From the NCBI GenBank assembly GCA_951813325.1, contig OX638350.1, forward strand, positions 979,029-1,043,028: 64,000 bases of DNA, in the 5' to 3' direction. This document shows, one piece after another, positions 38,119-46,471 of the stretch (position 1 is the first letter of the stretch; each line of letters begins with the position of its first letter). The notes under the pieces are model-generated. The model saw only the letters and a program-made list of their open reading frames with translations. It made no database searches and was not told the DNA's origin. The position numbers and the translations under genes are program-made. The DNA is from an uncultured Acidimicrobiales bacterium (GTDB lineage Bacteria; Actinomycetota; Acidimicrobiia; Acidimicrobiales; Bin134).

Positions 38119-39777
38119 ATGACGGCTGAGCGTCTGGGGGCTGAGGGGTTGCGGGCCACGATGGAGTGGTTCCGAGACGCTCTCGGCATGCATCGAGACC
38201 TCATCAACCAGCTCAACGTGTACCCGGTCCCCGACGGCGACACTGGCACGAATATGGCGCTGACCCTGGAGTCGGTGGTGGCCGAAGTGTCCGCCGCCGG
38301 TGAGGGGATGGACGACGTGTGCCAGGCCATCAGCCACGGCTCGCTCATGGGGGCCCGCGGCAACTCCGGCGTGATCCTGTCGCAGATCTTGCGGGGCCTG
38401 GCCGAATCGGTGGCTGCCGTCGGCCATGTCGATCCTCCGGTATTGGCCGGTGCTCTCAAGCAGGCCTCGATTGCGGCCGACGAAGCAGTGTCGGTCCCGG
38501 TGGAGGGAACCATTCTGACGGTGGTGCGCGATGTGGCCGCTGCGGCGGCGGAGGCGGTCGACCGGGGGGTCGACGAGCTCATCGATCTGGTCGAGGGGTG
38601 TCAACAAGCAGGGCGGGCCTCGCTGGAGCGCACGCCGGAGCTTCTGCCCCACTTGGCCCAGGCCAATGTGGTGGACGCCGGGGGAGCGGGGTTCCTGCTG
38701 TTCTTGGACGCGATGGCCACCGCAGTGGACGGCCGCCCCCTGCCCGATCCACCATCGGTGGACCCGACGGCTGGGGTGGGTGCGGCTGTTGCCGGGGTCG
38801 CCGATGCCCGCGGTGCTGACAACAAAGTCGACGGCCCGCGCTATGAGGTGATGTTCTTCTTGGAGGCCGATGACCACCGCGTTGGCGAGTTCCGGGCTGC
38901 TTGGGACTCCCTGGGAGACTCCATCGTGGTGGTGGGCGGCGATGGCCTGTGGAACTGCCATATCCACAGCAACGACATCGGAGGCAGCATTGAGGCGGGC
39001 ATCGGCGTTGGCCGTCCGTTCGACATCCGGGTGACCGACTTGTTCGAGCAGGTGGAGCACATCGAGTCGTTGACTGCGGCCGAAATCGGCGGGACGGTGA
39101 CCACGGTGGCCGGCGAGCCGGTACGCACCGCAGTGGTGGCCGTTTCGGTGGGAGCGGGAGTGCGCCGCATCTTCGAGTCGTTGGGGGTACGGGCGGTCAT
39201 TGCCGGCGGCCAGACCATGAATCCCTCCACGGAGCACTTTGTGCAGGCTGTCGAGCAGCTCGACGCCTCAGAGATCGTGCTCTTGCCCAACAACAGGAAC
39301 ATCGTGCCGGTAGCCGAGCGAGTGGACGCTTGCACGGAAGCCAGTGTGCGGGTGGTTCCTACCGAGGGGATCGCCGAGGGGCTGGCCGCGCTGATGGCCT
39401 ACGACCCGTCGGCCGGTGCTGAAGCCAATCAGTCGGCCATGGCCGAGGCCGCGGCGGACGTGGTCGCCGGGGAGGTCACCCAGGCGGTGAGGGACACCGA
39501 GAGCGGGTTGGGGCCCATTGCTGTCGGCCAATGGATGGGGCTGGATCGCCGCGGGCTGCGGGTGGTGGCCCCCAGCGCCGCTCGGGCGGCCACTGGGCTT
39601 TTGGACGAGCTCATCGACGACAACCACGAGCTGGTCACTGTGATCGCCGGTGCCGACGCCACCGCCGCTGAGGTCGAGGAGGTGGTCGCCTGGCTGGCCG
39701 AGCATCATCCCGCGGTCGAGGCAGAGGTTCACGAGGGGAACCAGCCGCTCTATCCGTTCTACTTCGGAGTGGAGTGA
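38119..39777 (+). CDS. fakA: DAK2-domain protein, fatty acid kinase subunit A-like (YloV)
   Basis: A 552-residue protein related to FakA, the kinase that phosphorylates fatty acids held by FakB so that they enter PlsX/PlsY lipid synthesis. The DAK2 ATP-binding motif is NVYPVPDGDTGTNMALTLES (residues 33-52), followed by GSLMGARGNSGVILSQILRG near 75. The C-terminal half (about 330-552) is the DegV-like/YloV region with VLLPNNRNIVPVAE. No fakB is in the window, although plsX and acpP lie 6 kb downstream. In actinomycetes this gene is typically next to recG, as here. The symbol is by homology. Confidence 0.85.
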   Translation: MTAERLGAEGLRATMEWFRDALGMHRDLINQLNVYPVPDGDTGTNMALTLESVVAEVSAAGEGMDDVCQAISHGSLMGARGNSGVILSQILRGLAESVAAVGHVDPPVLAGALKQASIAADEAVSVPVEGTILTVVRDVAAAAAEAVDRGVDELIDLVEGCQQAGRASLERTPELLPHLAQANVVDAGGAGFLLFLDAMATAVDGRPLPDPPSVDPTAGVGAAVAGVADARGADNKVDGPRYEVMFFLEADDHRVGEFRAAWDSLGDSIVVVGGDGLWNCHIHSNDIGGSIEAGIGVGRPFDIRVTDLFEQVEHIESLTAAEIGGTVTTVAGEPVRTAVVAVSVGAGVRRIFESLGVRAVIAGGQTMNPSTEHFVQAVEQLDASEIVLLPNNRNIVPVAERVDACTEASVRVVPTEGIAEGLAALMAYDPSAGAEANQSAMAEAAADVVAGEVTQAVRDTESGLGPIAVGQWMGLDRRGLRVVAPSAARAATGLLDELIDDNHELVTVIAGADATAAEVEEVVAWLAEHHPAVEAEVHEGNQPLYPFYFGVE

Positions 39778-39887
39778 ATGGCTCCCTGCTGTGATTCGGT
39801 GTCGGTTCCCCTCGGCGCGGAGTGATCAGCGCCGAGCAAAGGGCTGGGGACGATCCCCACGAGGGTGGTCGACGGCCTCCGCTTACC

Positions 39888-41999
39888 ATGGCCGACTTTC
39901 AAAGCATGGGCGTGGAAGCGCTGAGCGGGGTGGGACGCGCCAAGGCCAAGGCCCTGGCTTCGGTCGAATTGGAATCGGTGCTGGATCTGTTGACCTACTA
40001 CCCCCGCCGATACATCGATCGGACCAACCAAGCGGCCATTGCCGATTTGGTGGACGGGGTCGAGTCCATGGTGATGGCCCGAGTGGACAGCGTGTTCTCC
40101 AAAAGGCTTCGAGGCAGCCGCTCGCTGGTCACCGTGGGGGTCAGCGACCAGACCGGGCGATTGCGGCTGGTCTTCTTCAATCAGCCGTGGCGGGATCGCC
40201 AGCTTTCCCAGGGCCAGGAGGTGGTGGTGTTCGGGAAACTGGACCGCTACCGGGGCCAGCACCAGATGACCAACCCCATCGTGGACCTGGTGGGCGACGA
40301 GACCGGGCGCATCGTGCCGGTGTACCCGCAGTCGGGCAAGGCCGGACTCCAGACCCGGGAGATAAGGCGCTGGGTGGACGAGATCCTGCGGCGCTCAGAG
40401 CAGCGGGGCATCAGCGACCCGGTCCCCGACTACCTGCGGCAGCGTCATGATCTGATTGGGCGCCACGAAGCCCTCGACAGCATCCATCGCCCAGAGACCA
40501 TGGACGCCCAGTACACCGCCCGGCATCGGCTGGTATTTGATGAGCTGTTGCGGCTCCAGCTCAAGCTGATCATGCACAAGCGAACGGTGGAACGGGCTGC
40601 GCTCGGGATCTGTCATGACATCAGCGGCGAGCTCGTCGACCGTTTCACCAGTTCGCTGGGGTTTCCTCTAACCCGTGCCCAGGGCCGGGTGATTGGCGAG
40701 GTGGTGGAAGACATGGCCCGCCCGGTGCCCATGCACCGTCTCTTGCAGGGCGATGTGGGGGCGGGCAAGACAGTGGTCGCGGTGGCCGCAATGCTCACCG
40801 CAGTTCAGGGGGGTCATCAGGGAGCGCTGATGGCCCCCACCGAAGTTCTGGCCACCCAGCACTATTTGGGAGTCCGCTCCCTGTTGGAGGACCTGGTAGT
40901 ACCCGCGTCAGATTCGCTGCTGGCCGAGCGGCCCCTGCGGGTGGCGCTTCTCACCAATCAGACCACGGGGGCCGAGCGGACCCGGATCCAGGACTCGCTG
41001 GCCTCAGGGGAGATCGACATCGCGATCGGCACCCACGCCCTCATCCAAGCGGGGGTGGGATTCGACTCTCTTGGGATGGTGGTGGTGGATGAGCAGCACC
41101 GCTTCGGAGTCGAGCAGCGGGCCGCATTGCGGGCCAAGGGATCTCAAGCCGCAGCCCCTGATGTGCTGGTGATGACGGCCACCCCCATCCCCCGCACCGC
41201 GGCCATGACCGTCTACGGCGACCTCGACGTGTCCACGCTGGATGAGATGCCTCCGGGCCGAACGCCGATTGCCACCCGATGGGCCAAGACTGCCGCGGAC
41301 GAGGCCGAGGTATGGGAGCAGGTCAGGACGGAAGTAGGGCGTGGCCACCAGGCCTATGTGGTTTGCCCGCTGATCGAGGAATCAGACGCCATCGAGGCCC
41401 GGTCGGTCACCGAAACCTACGAGCGCCTTCAAGCCGACGAGCTGGCCGGGCTGAGGGTCGGCCTGCTCCACGGCCGGCTGACTGCGGCGGAGAAGGAGTC
41501 GGTAATGGATCTCTTCCGGACCGGAGCCATCGACGTGCTGGTGGCTACCACCGTTATCGAGGTGGGGGTGGATGTGCCCAATGCCACGATCATGGTGATC
41601 GTGGACGCCGATCGGTTCGGGATAGCGCAGCTTCACCAGCTCAGGGGCCGAGTGGGCCGGGGCGACCAGGCGTCCTCATGCTGTCTTTTGGCCGCCGATG
41701 CGGTAGGGGTTGCCGCCGAACGCCTTCGGGCCCTGGTGGAGACCACCGACGGGTTTGAGCTGGCCGAGGCCGACTTGGAATTGCGGGGGGAGGGCACCAT
41801 TTTGGGGGAGCGCCAAAAGGGTCGGAACGATTTGCAGTTGGCCTCCCTGCGCCGCGACAAGGACTGGGTTGTATGGGCTCGCCAAGCCGCTGGCGAGATG
41901 CTCGACGACGACCCCTACTTGCAACGGCATGGGGAACTGCGAGCTGAGGTGGAGTTGCTCCTGGTGGATGATGATGCCGACTATTTGATGAAGAGCTGA
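39888..41999 (+). CDS. recG: ATP-dependent DNA helicase RecG
   Basis: Branch-migrating helicase that reverses stalled forks and processes Holliday junctions. The protein, about 703 residues, has an N-terminal wedge/OB domain (residues 8-150, GVGRAKAKALASVELESVLD). The SF2 helicase core follows with motif I LQGDVGAGKTVVAVAAML near 287, II VVVDEQHRFGVEQR near 398, III MTATPIPRTAAMTVYGDLDV, V VATTVIEVGVDVPNA near 548 and VI QLRGRVGRGDQAS. Start could be ATG at 39888 or GTG at 39822, which adds 22 poorly structured residues. It follows fakA by about 110 bp. Confidence 0.94.
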   Translation: MADFQSMGVEALSGVGRAKAKALASVELESVLDLLTYYPRRYIDRTNQAAIADLVDGVESMVMARVDSVFSKRLRGSRSLVTVGVSDQTGRLRLVFFNQPWRDRQLSQGQEVVVFGKLDRYRGQHQMTNPIVDLVGDETGRIVPVYPQSGKAGLQTREIRRWVDEILRRSEQRGISDPVPDYLRQRHDLIGRHEALDSIHRPETMDAQYTARHRLVFDELLRLQLKLIMHKRTVERAALGICHDISGELVDRFTSSLGFPLTRAQGRVIGEVVEDMARPVPMHRLLQGDVGAGKTVVAVAAMLTAVQGGHQGALMAPTEVLATQHYLGVRSLLEDLVVPASDSLLAERPLRVALLTNQTTGAERTRIQDSLASGEIDIAIGTHALIQAGVGFDSLGMVVVDEQHRFGVEQRAALRAKGSQAAAPDVLVMTATPIPRTAAMTVYGDLDVSTLDEMPPGRTPIATRWAKTAADEAEVWEQVRTEVGRGHQAYVVCPLIEESDAIEARSVTETYERLQADELAGLRVGLLHGRLTAAEKESVMDLFRTGAIDVLVATTVIEVGVDVPNATIMVIVDADRFGIAQLHQLRGRVGRGDQASSCCLLAADAVGVAAERLRALVETTDGFELAEADLELRGEGTILGERQKGRNDLQLASLRRDKDWVVWARQAAGEMLDDDPYLQRHGELRAEVELLLVDDDADYLMKS

Positions 42000-42015
42000 C
42001 ATCCTGGGAGCCGCT

Positions 42016-42648
42016 GTGTTGGAGATCGTGCGATTGGGGCTGGAGAGGCGGGATCGAATTGCGGCGATCTGGGCTGACGCATTTGAACGTGATCCGCTGA
42101 TGAATTGGATTTTTCCTGATGACACAGCTCGGCTGGCGTCGCTGAGACGCTGGTGGGGCTTCGCACTCGATCACCTTCTTCCGGGCGCCGAACTGCACGG
42201 CACCCGAGCCGACGGGTGCGTCGCCTACTGGCAGCCTCCTAGAGGTGAAGAGCCCACGTCAGCCGGCAGGGATGACGGCTCTGGCCACGAGTCGAATGCC
42301 CAGGCGGAGTTCGTGGCCATGATGACCGAGCTCTTGGGGGATCTGGCCCCGTCTCGGATGGAGGCCCTGGGCAAGATGCAACAGGCCCGTTTGTCCGATC
42401 CCCACTGGTATCTGGCTGTGCTGGGCACGTCGACCGACCAGCAGAGCAGGGGTTTGGGGGGCAGGGTGCTGGTCCCGATGCTGGAGCGCTGCGATCGAAT
42501 CGGGATGTTGGCGTACCTGGAGTCCAGCAACCCGGCCAACGTGGGCTTCTATCGGCGTCTCGGCTTCGAGCCGCTCGGCGAGTTCTTGTTGGGCGGCGGA
42601 GTGCTCATCACCCCCATGACCCGAGAGCCCCGCCCTCCTGAGGACTAA
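42016..42648 (+). CDS. GNAT-family N-acetyltransferase
   Basis: A 210-residue protein with the GNAT fold: the acetyl-CoA pyrophosphate loop is QQSRGLGGRVLVPML near residue 141 and the C-terminal part is AYLESSNPANVGFYRRLGFE (166-185), a strong family mark. The substrate is unknown. Start is GTG at 42016, 16 bp after recG. It lies between recG and rsmD, where M. tuberculosis has other genes. Confidence 0.87.
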   Translation: MLEIVRLGLERRDRIAAIWADAFERDPLMNWIFPDDTARLASLRRWWGFALDHLLPGAELHGTRADGCVAYWQPPRGEEPTSAGRDDGSGHESNAQAEFVAMMTELLGDLAPSRMEALGKMQQARLSDPHWYLAVLGTSTDQQSRGLGGRVLVPMLERCDRIGMLAYLESSNPANVGFYRRLGFEPLGEFLLGGGVLITPMTREPRPPED

Positions 42649-42655
42649 CGCAACC

Positions 42656-43180
42656 GTGTCGCTGCGAATCATCGCCGGGGAGGCCCGGGGCCGTCGGCTT
42701 ATCACCCCAGATGGCATGGATGTGCGTCCCACCCCTAGCAGGGTCCGAGAAGCGGTGTTCAACTCATTGCACAGCCTGAGTTGCCTGGAAGGGGCGGACG
42801 TGCTGGATCTGTTTGCCGGATCGGGGGCGTTGGGGCTGGAAGCCGTCTCGCGAGGAGCCGACTCGGCCACGTTTGTGGAGTCCGCTTCGCCGGCGCTGGC
42901 CGCGCTGAAGGCCAACATTCGCGCCATTGGTTTCAACGACCGCTGCCGGGTGGTACCCGGCGATGTCATGGTGGAGCTGGCCCGGCTGGTAGGTGACTAT
43001 GGCGTGGCTCTGTGCGACCCTCCCTATCAGTTTGATGCTTGGCCAGAATTGCTGGCCCGGCTCCCCGCCGACGTGGTGATGGCGGAGTCCGATCGGGCGG
43101 TGGATCCCGGGCCCGGCTGGGATGTCATAAAGCAGCGGCGCTACGCGGGTACCGTTGTGGTAATTGCCGGCCGGCGATAA
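42656..43180 (+). CDS. rsmD: 16S rRNA (guanine-966-N2)-methyltransferase
   Basis: Methylates G966 of 16S rRNA in the assembling small subunit. The 174-residue protein begins RIIAGEARGRRLITPDGMDV and RPTPSRVREAVFNSL, followed by the SAM motif VLDLFAGSGALGLEAVSRGA near 45. The catalytic DPPYQF is near 121. Start is GTG at 42656, 8 bp after the GNAT gene. The rsmD-coaD pair is widely conserved. Confidence 0.94.
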   Translation: MSLRIIAGEARGRRLITPDGMDVRPTPSRVREAVFNSLHSLSCLEGADVLDLFAGSGALGLEAVSRGADSATFVESASPALAALKANIRAIGFNDRCRVVPGDVMVELARLVGDYGVALCDPPYQFDAWPELLARLPADVVMAESDRAVDPGPGWDVIKQRRYAGTVVVIAGRR

Positions 43181-43207
43181 CAATGAGAGACCCCAGGAGA
43201 CTTCTTC

Positions 43208-43687
43208 GTGACGCGTGTCTTGTTCCCTGGATCATTCGATCCGATACACAACGGTCATATGGAAATCGTGGAAACCGCGGCGCGTCTGTTCGAGGAAGTG
43301 ATCGTGGCTGCGGTGCACAACCCCCAGAAGAACCCTCTGTTCGAACTGGATGAGCGCCAGGCGATGCTGGAGAAGTGCTTTGCCCACTTGCCCAATGTGC
43401 GGGCCACTATGTTCGCCACCCTGGTGGTTGATCTGGCCAAAGAAGAAGGCGTCGACTTCATCGTGAAGGGCCTCAGGGCGGTTTCGGACTTCGAAAGCGA
43501 ACTTCAAATGGCCCAGATGAACCAAGCCATCTCCGGCGTTCACACGCTGTTCATACCCTCAGCCAGCAAGCACTCATTCCTGGCTTCCAAGCTGATCCGC
43601 GAGCTTGCCCGCTTTGGGCAGGAGATCGAATCCATGGTTCCCTCCCCAGTGGCCAAACGACTCATCGAGAGGTATCGAGATGACTGA
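43208..43687 (+). CDS. coaD: Phosphopantetheine adenylyltransferase
   Basis: Adenylates 4'-phosphopantetheine to dephospho-CoA, the penultimate step of CoA synthesis. The 159-residue protein has the nucleotidyltransferase motif VLFPGSFDPIHNGHMEIV (residues 4-21), FIVKGLRAVSDFESELQMA near 86, and the ISS-like segment SKHSFLASKLIREL near 126. Start is GTG at 43208. The last codons overlap the start of the next gene by 8 bp. Confidence 0.96.
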   Translation: MTRVLFPGSFDPIHNGHMEIVETAARLFEEVIVAAVHNPQKNPLFELDERQAMLEKCFAHLPNVRATMFATLVVDLAKEEGVDFIVKGLRAVSDFESELQMAQMNQAISGVHTLFIPSASKHSFLASKLIRELARFGQEIESMVPSPVAKRLIERYRDD

Positions 43688-44279
43688 CATCGAGCCCAGC
43701 TCAACCGTAACTCACCAAGCTATGGCCGGGACGTTTGTGGATCCCGAGTTCGATCTGCTGTTGCGTCGGGCCATCGAGCTGGTGGACGCGGCCCGCCCCA
43801 TGCCGCTGTCGGCTTCCTCCATGATCAACAAGGAGGAAGTCCTCGAGCTGCTCCAAGGCTGTCTGAACCGGCTGCCGGAGGAGATGCGGGCAGCCCGTTG
43901 GCTGTTGAAGGAGCGCGAGGATTTCCTGAAGAGGGTCCACCGGGAGGGTGATGAGATCTTGGTGGCCGCTCGAACACAGGCTGAGGCCATGGTGCAGCGC
44001 ACGGAGGTAGTCAAGGCGGCCGAGCAGCGGGCCCGTCGGATGGTGGAGGAAGCCGGGGCCACGGCTCGCCGTTTGCGCTTGGAGACCGAGGATTATTGCG
44101 ATACCAAGCTAGGGAGCTTTGAGAACGCCCTCGAACGAATTCTCAACACCGTCAAAGAGGCCAGGACCCGACTTCAAGGCGATCCGCTAGCCGACCTGGT
44201 TCAGGCATATGGACCAGAGTCGGGTCCCGAGCCTGACGACGGCTTTTTCGATCAAGACACCCTGGGATACGACCGCTGA
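43680..44279 (+). CDS. sepIVA: DivIVA-like coiled-coil protein, probable SepIVA homologue
   Basis: A 199-residue protein rich in charged alpha-helix. Residues 30-60 (LLRRAIELVDAARPMPLSAS, then MINKEEVLELLQGCLNRLP) and the coiled coil of about 60-165 match the mycobacterial septation factor SepIVA (Rv2927c), which sits next to the DUF177 and rnc genes there. It is probably involved in envelope or septum organisation at the membrane. Start is ATG at 43680, inside the end of coaD. The symbol rests on resemblance and gene order. Confidence 0.75.
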   Translation: MTDIEPSSTVTHQAMAGTFVDPEFDLLLRRAIELVDAARPMPLSASSMINKEEVLELLQGCLNRLPEEMRAARWLLKEREDFLKRVHREGDEILVAARTQAEAMVQRTEVVKAAEQRARRMVEEAGATARRLRLETEDYCDTKLGSFENALERILNTVKEARTRLQGDPLADLVQAYGPESGPEPDDGFFDQDTLGYDR

Positions 44280-44297
44280 GCCGCCAAAGGAGACAAC

Positions 44298-44813
44298 GTG
44301 TCAAAAAGCTCAAGCCGCGCCAGCCGGATGAACATCCCGGTTGCTGAGCTGCTGCGCCGCCCCGGTTCGCAGCGAGAGCTGTCGATCCAGGCTGAATTCG
44401 AAGATCTGGCTACATCAGATGCCGCGGTTCGCGGTCCAGTCGACCTCCAGCTCCATTTGGAATCGGTGGTCGGCGGTTTGCAGGTAAGCGGTTCGGCAAC
44501 GACTGGGTGGCGGGGCTCATGCCGGAGGTGTCTGGAGCCCATTGAGCAGATGGTGCAGCAGGATCTGCGGGAGATGTTCGGAAGCGCACCAACCGATGAC
44601 GAGACGTATCCCATCCATGACGGAGAGGTGGATCTTGCTCCCATGGTCCGCGACTGCCTCGTTCTGGCCCTGCCCATCGCTCCTTTGTGCTCGGAGGACT
44701 GCGCCGGGCCGGCCCCCGATGCCTATCCCATGAACCAGCCTGAGGCCACCGGAGAAGATCGTCTCAAGGATCCTCGCTGGGCTGCGCTAGACGCGCTGCG
44801 AACTGGCCAGTAG
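44298..44813 (+). CDS. DUF177 (YceD) family protein
   Basis: A 171-residue protein of the YceD family, which is nearly always next to rpmF and has been tied to 23S rRNA accumulation. It has the family C-x2-C (WRGSCRRCLEP near residue 77) and a second Cys pair (LCSEDCAGP near 131), together a likely metal site. Start is GTG at 44298 with AAAGGAG 6 bp upstream. rpmF follows after 70 bp containing two hairpins. Confidence 0.9.
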   Translation: MSKSSSRASRMNIPVAELLRRPGSQRELSIQAEFEDLATSDAAVRGPVDLQLHLESVVGGLQVSGSATTGWRGSCRRCLEPIEQMVQQDLREMFGSAPTDDETYPIHDGEVDLAPMVRDCLVLALPIAPLCSEDCAGPAPDAYPMNQPEATGEDRLKDPRWAALDALRTGQ

Positions 44814-44822
44814 ATTTATGGG

Positions 44823-44856
44823 CTGCGTCAGCGCAGATGCCGCATATGGCGCGGCA
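44823..44856 (+). promoter_or_regulatory. Two tandem hairpins before rpmF
   Basis: CTGCG-TCAG-CGCAG (44823-44836) is followed directly by TGCCGC-ATATGGC-GCGGCA (44838-44856) and then CTTTTCCTT. The second hairpin with its short T-rich run could act as a weak terminator or as an element controlling rpmF-plsX expression. This is a structural observation; stability was not calculated. Confidence 0.4.
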
Positions 44857-44883
44857 CTTTTCCTTCACACCTAGGACCGTTCG

Positions 44884-45063
44884 ATGGCTGTACCGAAGAA
44901 GAAAACATCCAAGGCCAAGGGCCGCAGCCGACGGGCGGCAGCTTGGCAGGTGTCTGCGCCGGCGCAGAGTACGTGTCCTCGCTGTGGATCGGCCAAGCGG
45001 CCGCACCGAGTGTGCAAGGAGTGCGGTTGGTACGCCGGCCGCGAAGCCGTAGAAGTGGCCTGA
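44884..45063 (+). CDS. rpmF: 50S ribosomal protein L32
   Basis: A 59-residue ribosomal protein that starts [20 protein letters not shown], the classic L32 N-terminus, and ends in a zinc ribbon with [20 protein letters not shown], so it is the four-cysteine (zinc-binding) form. Start is ATG at 44884 and stop is TGA at 45061. It lies between the DUF177 gene and plsX, the standard arrangement. Confidence 0.97.
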   Translation: MAVPKKKTSKAKGRSRRAAAWQVSAPAQSTCPRCGSAKRPHRVCKECGWYAGREAVEVA

Positions 45064-45095
45064 GCCGTCCCTCGCAACCGCTTGGAGGGCGTGTA

Positions 45096-46091
45096 TTGAC
45101 CTCGCTTCCCGTTGCCGTGGATGCAATGGGGGGTGATGATGCCCCTGGATCGGTGTTGGCTGGTGCCCGAATTGCCGCCGAACAGGGCATTCCCGTGTTG
45201 CTGGTAGGCCGGCCCGAGCAGTTGACAGATGCCGGCGACATCGAGGTGTTGCCGGCATCGCAGGCGATTGCCATGGAGGCCGAGGCGGCGTCCAGCGTGC
45301 GGAAGATGAAGGACTCTTCGCTGGTGCGCGCTGCCGAGGCGGTACGCGACGGCCGGGCGTCAGCCATGGTCAGCGCCGGCAATACTGGGGCGGCGATGGC
45401 GGCTTCCCTGCTGAGGATGGGCCGTATCCGGGGAGTGGCCCGGCCGGCTATCGCCACTCCGATCGTCGTCCCTGGCCGAGCTTGGCCCAATGTGATGCTG
45501 GATTCGGGGGCCAACACCGAGTGCGCCGCCGAGTGGTTGGTGCAATTTGCCCAGATGGGCGCGGTGTATTGCCGTGACCGCTGGGGGGTTCAGGAGCCTC
45601 GTGTCGGGCTTCTGTCCAACGGGGAAGAGGCTGGCAAGGGCTCGCCCCTGGTCAAGGAGGCATTCGAGCTTCTGGAGGGCGGCGCTTGGCAGGCCCGAAC
45701 AGGGGCGGTGTTTGCCGGCAACGTCGAGGGGCGGGATCTGCTGGAAGACCTGGTGGAGGTGATCGTGACGGACGGGTTCACCGGGAACGTGGCTCTCAAG
45801 ACCGCCGAGGGGGTGGCGAAACAGTTGATCGGTGCGCTGCTGGAGGCATTTGACTCCTCGGACGAGGCTCGACAAGGCGCCGAGCTTCTTGCCCCGGCGC
45901 TGACACCGCTCTACGACGACTTCAGCCCCGATTCGGTGGGAGGTGCCGCCTTGCTCGGGGTGAGGGGTGTCAGCATTATCAGCCATGGGGCCTCGTCCCC
46001 GAGAGCGTTGGCCAATGCCATCCAAGTGGCTCATGAACTGGCCGAACGCGACACCGTGGGCTCGTTGCGCCGCGTCCTGTCCTCGGAATAG
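45096..46091 (+). CDS. plsX: Phosphate acyltransferase PlsX
   Basis: Makes acyl-phosphate from acyl-ACP for phospholipid synthesis. The protein, about 331 residues, begins PVAVDAMGGDDAPGSVLAGA, with VSAGNTGAAMAASLLRMGRI near 91 and the C-terminal GNVALKTAEGVAKQLIGALL near 229. The start is most likely TTG at 45096, since GGAGG stands 7 bp upstream and the protein then begins LTSLPVAVDAMGG. It is followed by the ACP gene 80 bp later, which supplies its substrate carrier. Confidence 0.94.
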   Translation: MTSLPVAVDAMGGDDAPGSVLAGARIAAEQGIPVLLVGRPEQLTDAGDIEVLPASQAIAMEAEAASSVRKMKDSSLVRAAEAVRDGRASAMVSAGNTGAAMAASLLRMGRIRGVARPAIATPIVVPGRAWPNVMLDSGANTECAAEWLVQFAQMGAVYCRDRWGVQEPRVGLLSNGEEAGKGSPLVKEAFELLEGGAWQARTGAVFAGNVEGRDLLEDLVEVIVTDGFTGNVALKTAEGVAKQLIGALLEAFDSSDEARQGAELLAPALTPLYDDFSPDSVGGAALLGVRGVSIISHGASSPRALANAIQVAHELAERDTVGSLRRVLSSE

Positions 46092-46093
46092 GG

Positions 46094-46133
46094 GTTCCCA
46101 GTGGGTGGGAACAGCAAGAAGTTGGCCTATACT
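46094..46133 (+). promoter_or_regulatory. Palindrome and -10-like box between plsX and acpP
   Basis: A perfect 7-bp inverted repeat, GTTCCCA-GTGGG-TGGGAAC (46094-46112), begins just after the plsX stop, and TATACT, a good -10 hexamer, lies at 46128-46133, 39 bp before the ACP start. The palindrome lacks a T-tail, so it looks more like an operator or a stem at the 3' end of plsX than a terminator. No convincing -35 is seen. Confidence 0.4.
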
Positions 46134-46171
46134 TTTCTGGCGCCGTATTGCTGAGCTGCCCCGGAGACGCC

Positions 46172-46471
46172 GTGCCATCCGAAACCCATGTCGAACAGAA
46201 TCCGCTGGATCGCGCCGGAGTCTTGGCCCTCGTCACGGAGTGCTTGGCTGACATCTTGGAGATCTCTCCCGCTCGGATCGCCGAGGGCCAGGCCTTCGCC
46301 GATGATCTCGACGCCGATTCTCTCGCTCTCATCGAGCTGGTGGAGACATTGGAAGAAGAACTGAGTGAGAGGGCGGTCGGCTTCAGCATTGACGACGAAG
46401 ACCTAGAGGATCTCAAGACGGTGCGAGACGCCGTCGACTACGTCCACGGCCGTCTGAGCCGAAGCTCCTGA
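46172..46471 (+). CDS. acpP: Acyl carrier protein
   Basis: A 99-residue acyl carrier. The serine that receives 4'-phosphopantetheine is in DDLDADSLALIELVETLEEE (DSL motif, near residue 49), surrounded by acidic helices typical of ACP. It supplies acyl chains to PlsX and to fatty acid synthesis; coaD upstream belongs to the same cofactor route. Start is taken as GTG at 46172; an in-frame TTG at 46148 is possible. Its stop TGA overlaps the start of rnc. Confidence 0.92.
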   Translation: MPSETHVEQNPLDRAGVLALVTECLADILEISPARIAEGQAFADDLDADSLALIELVETLEEELSERAVGFSIDDEDLEDLKTVRDAVDYVHGRLSRSS

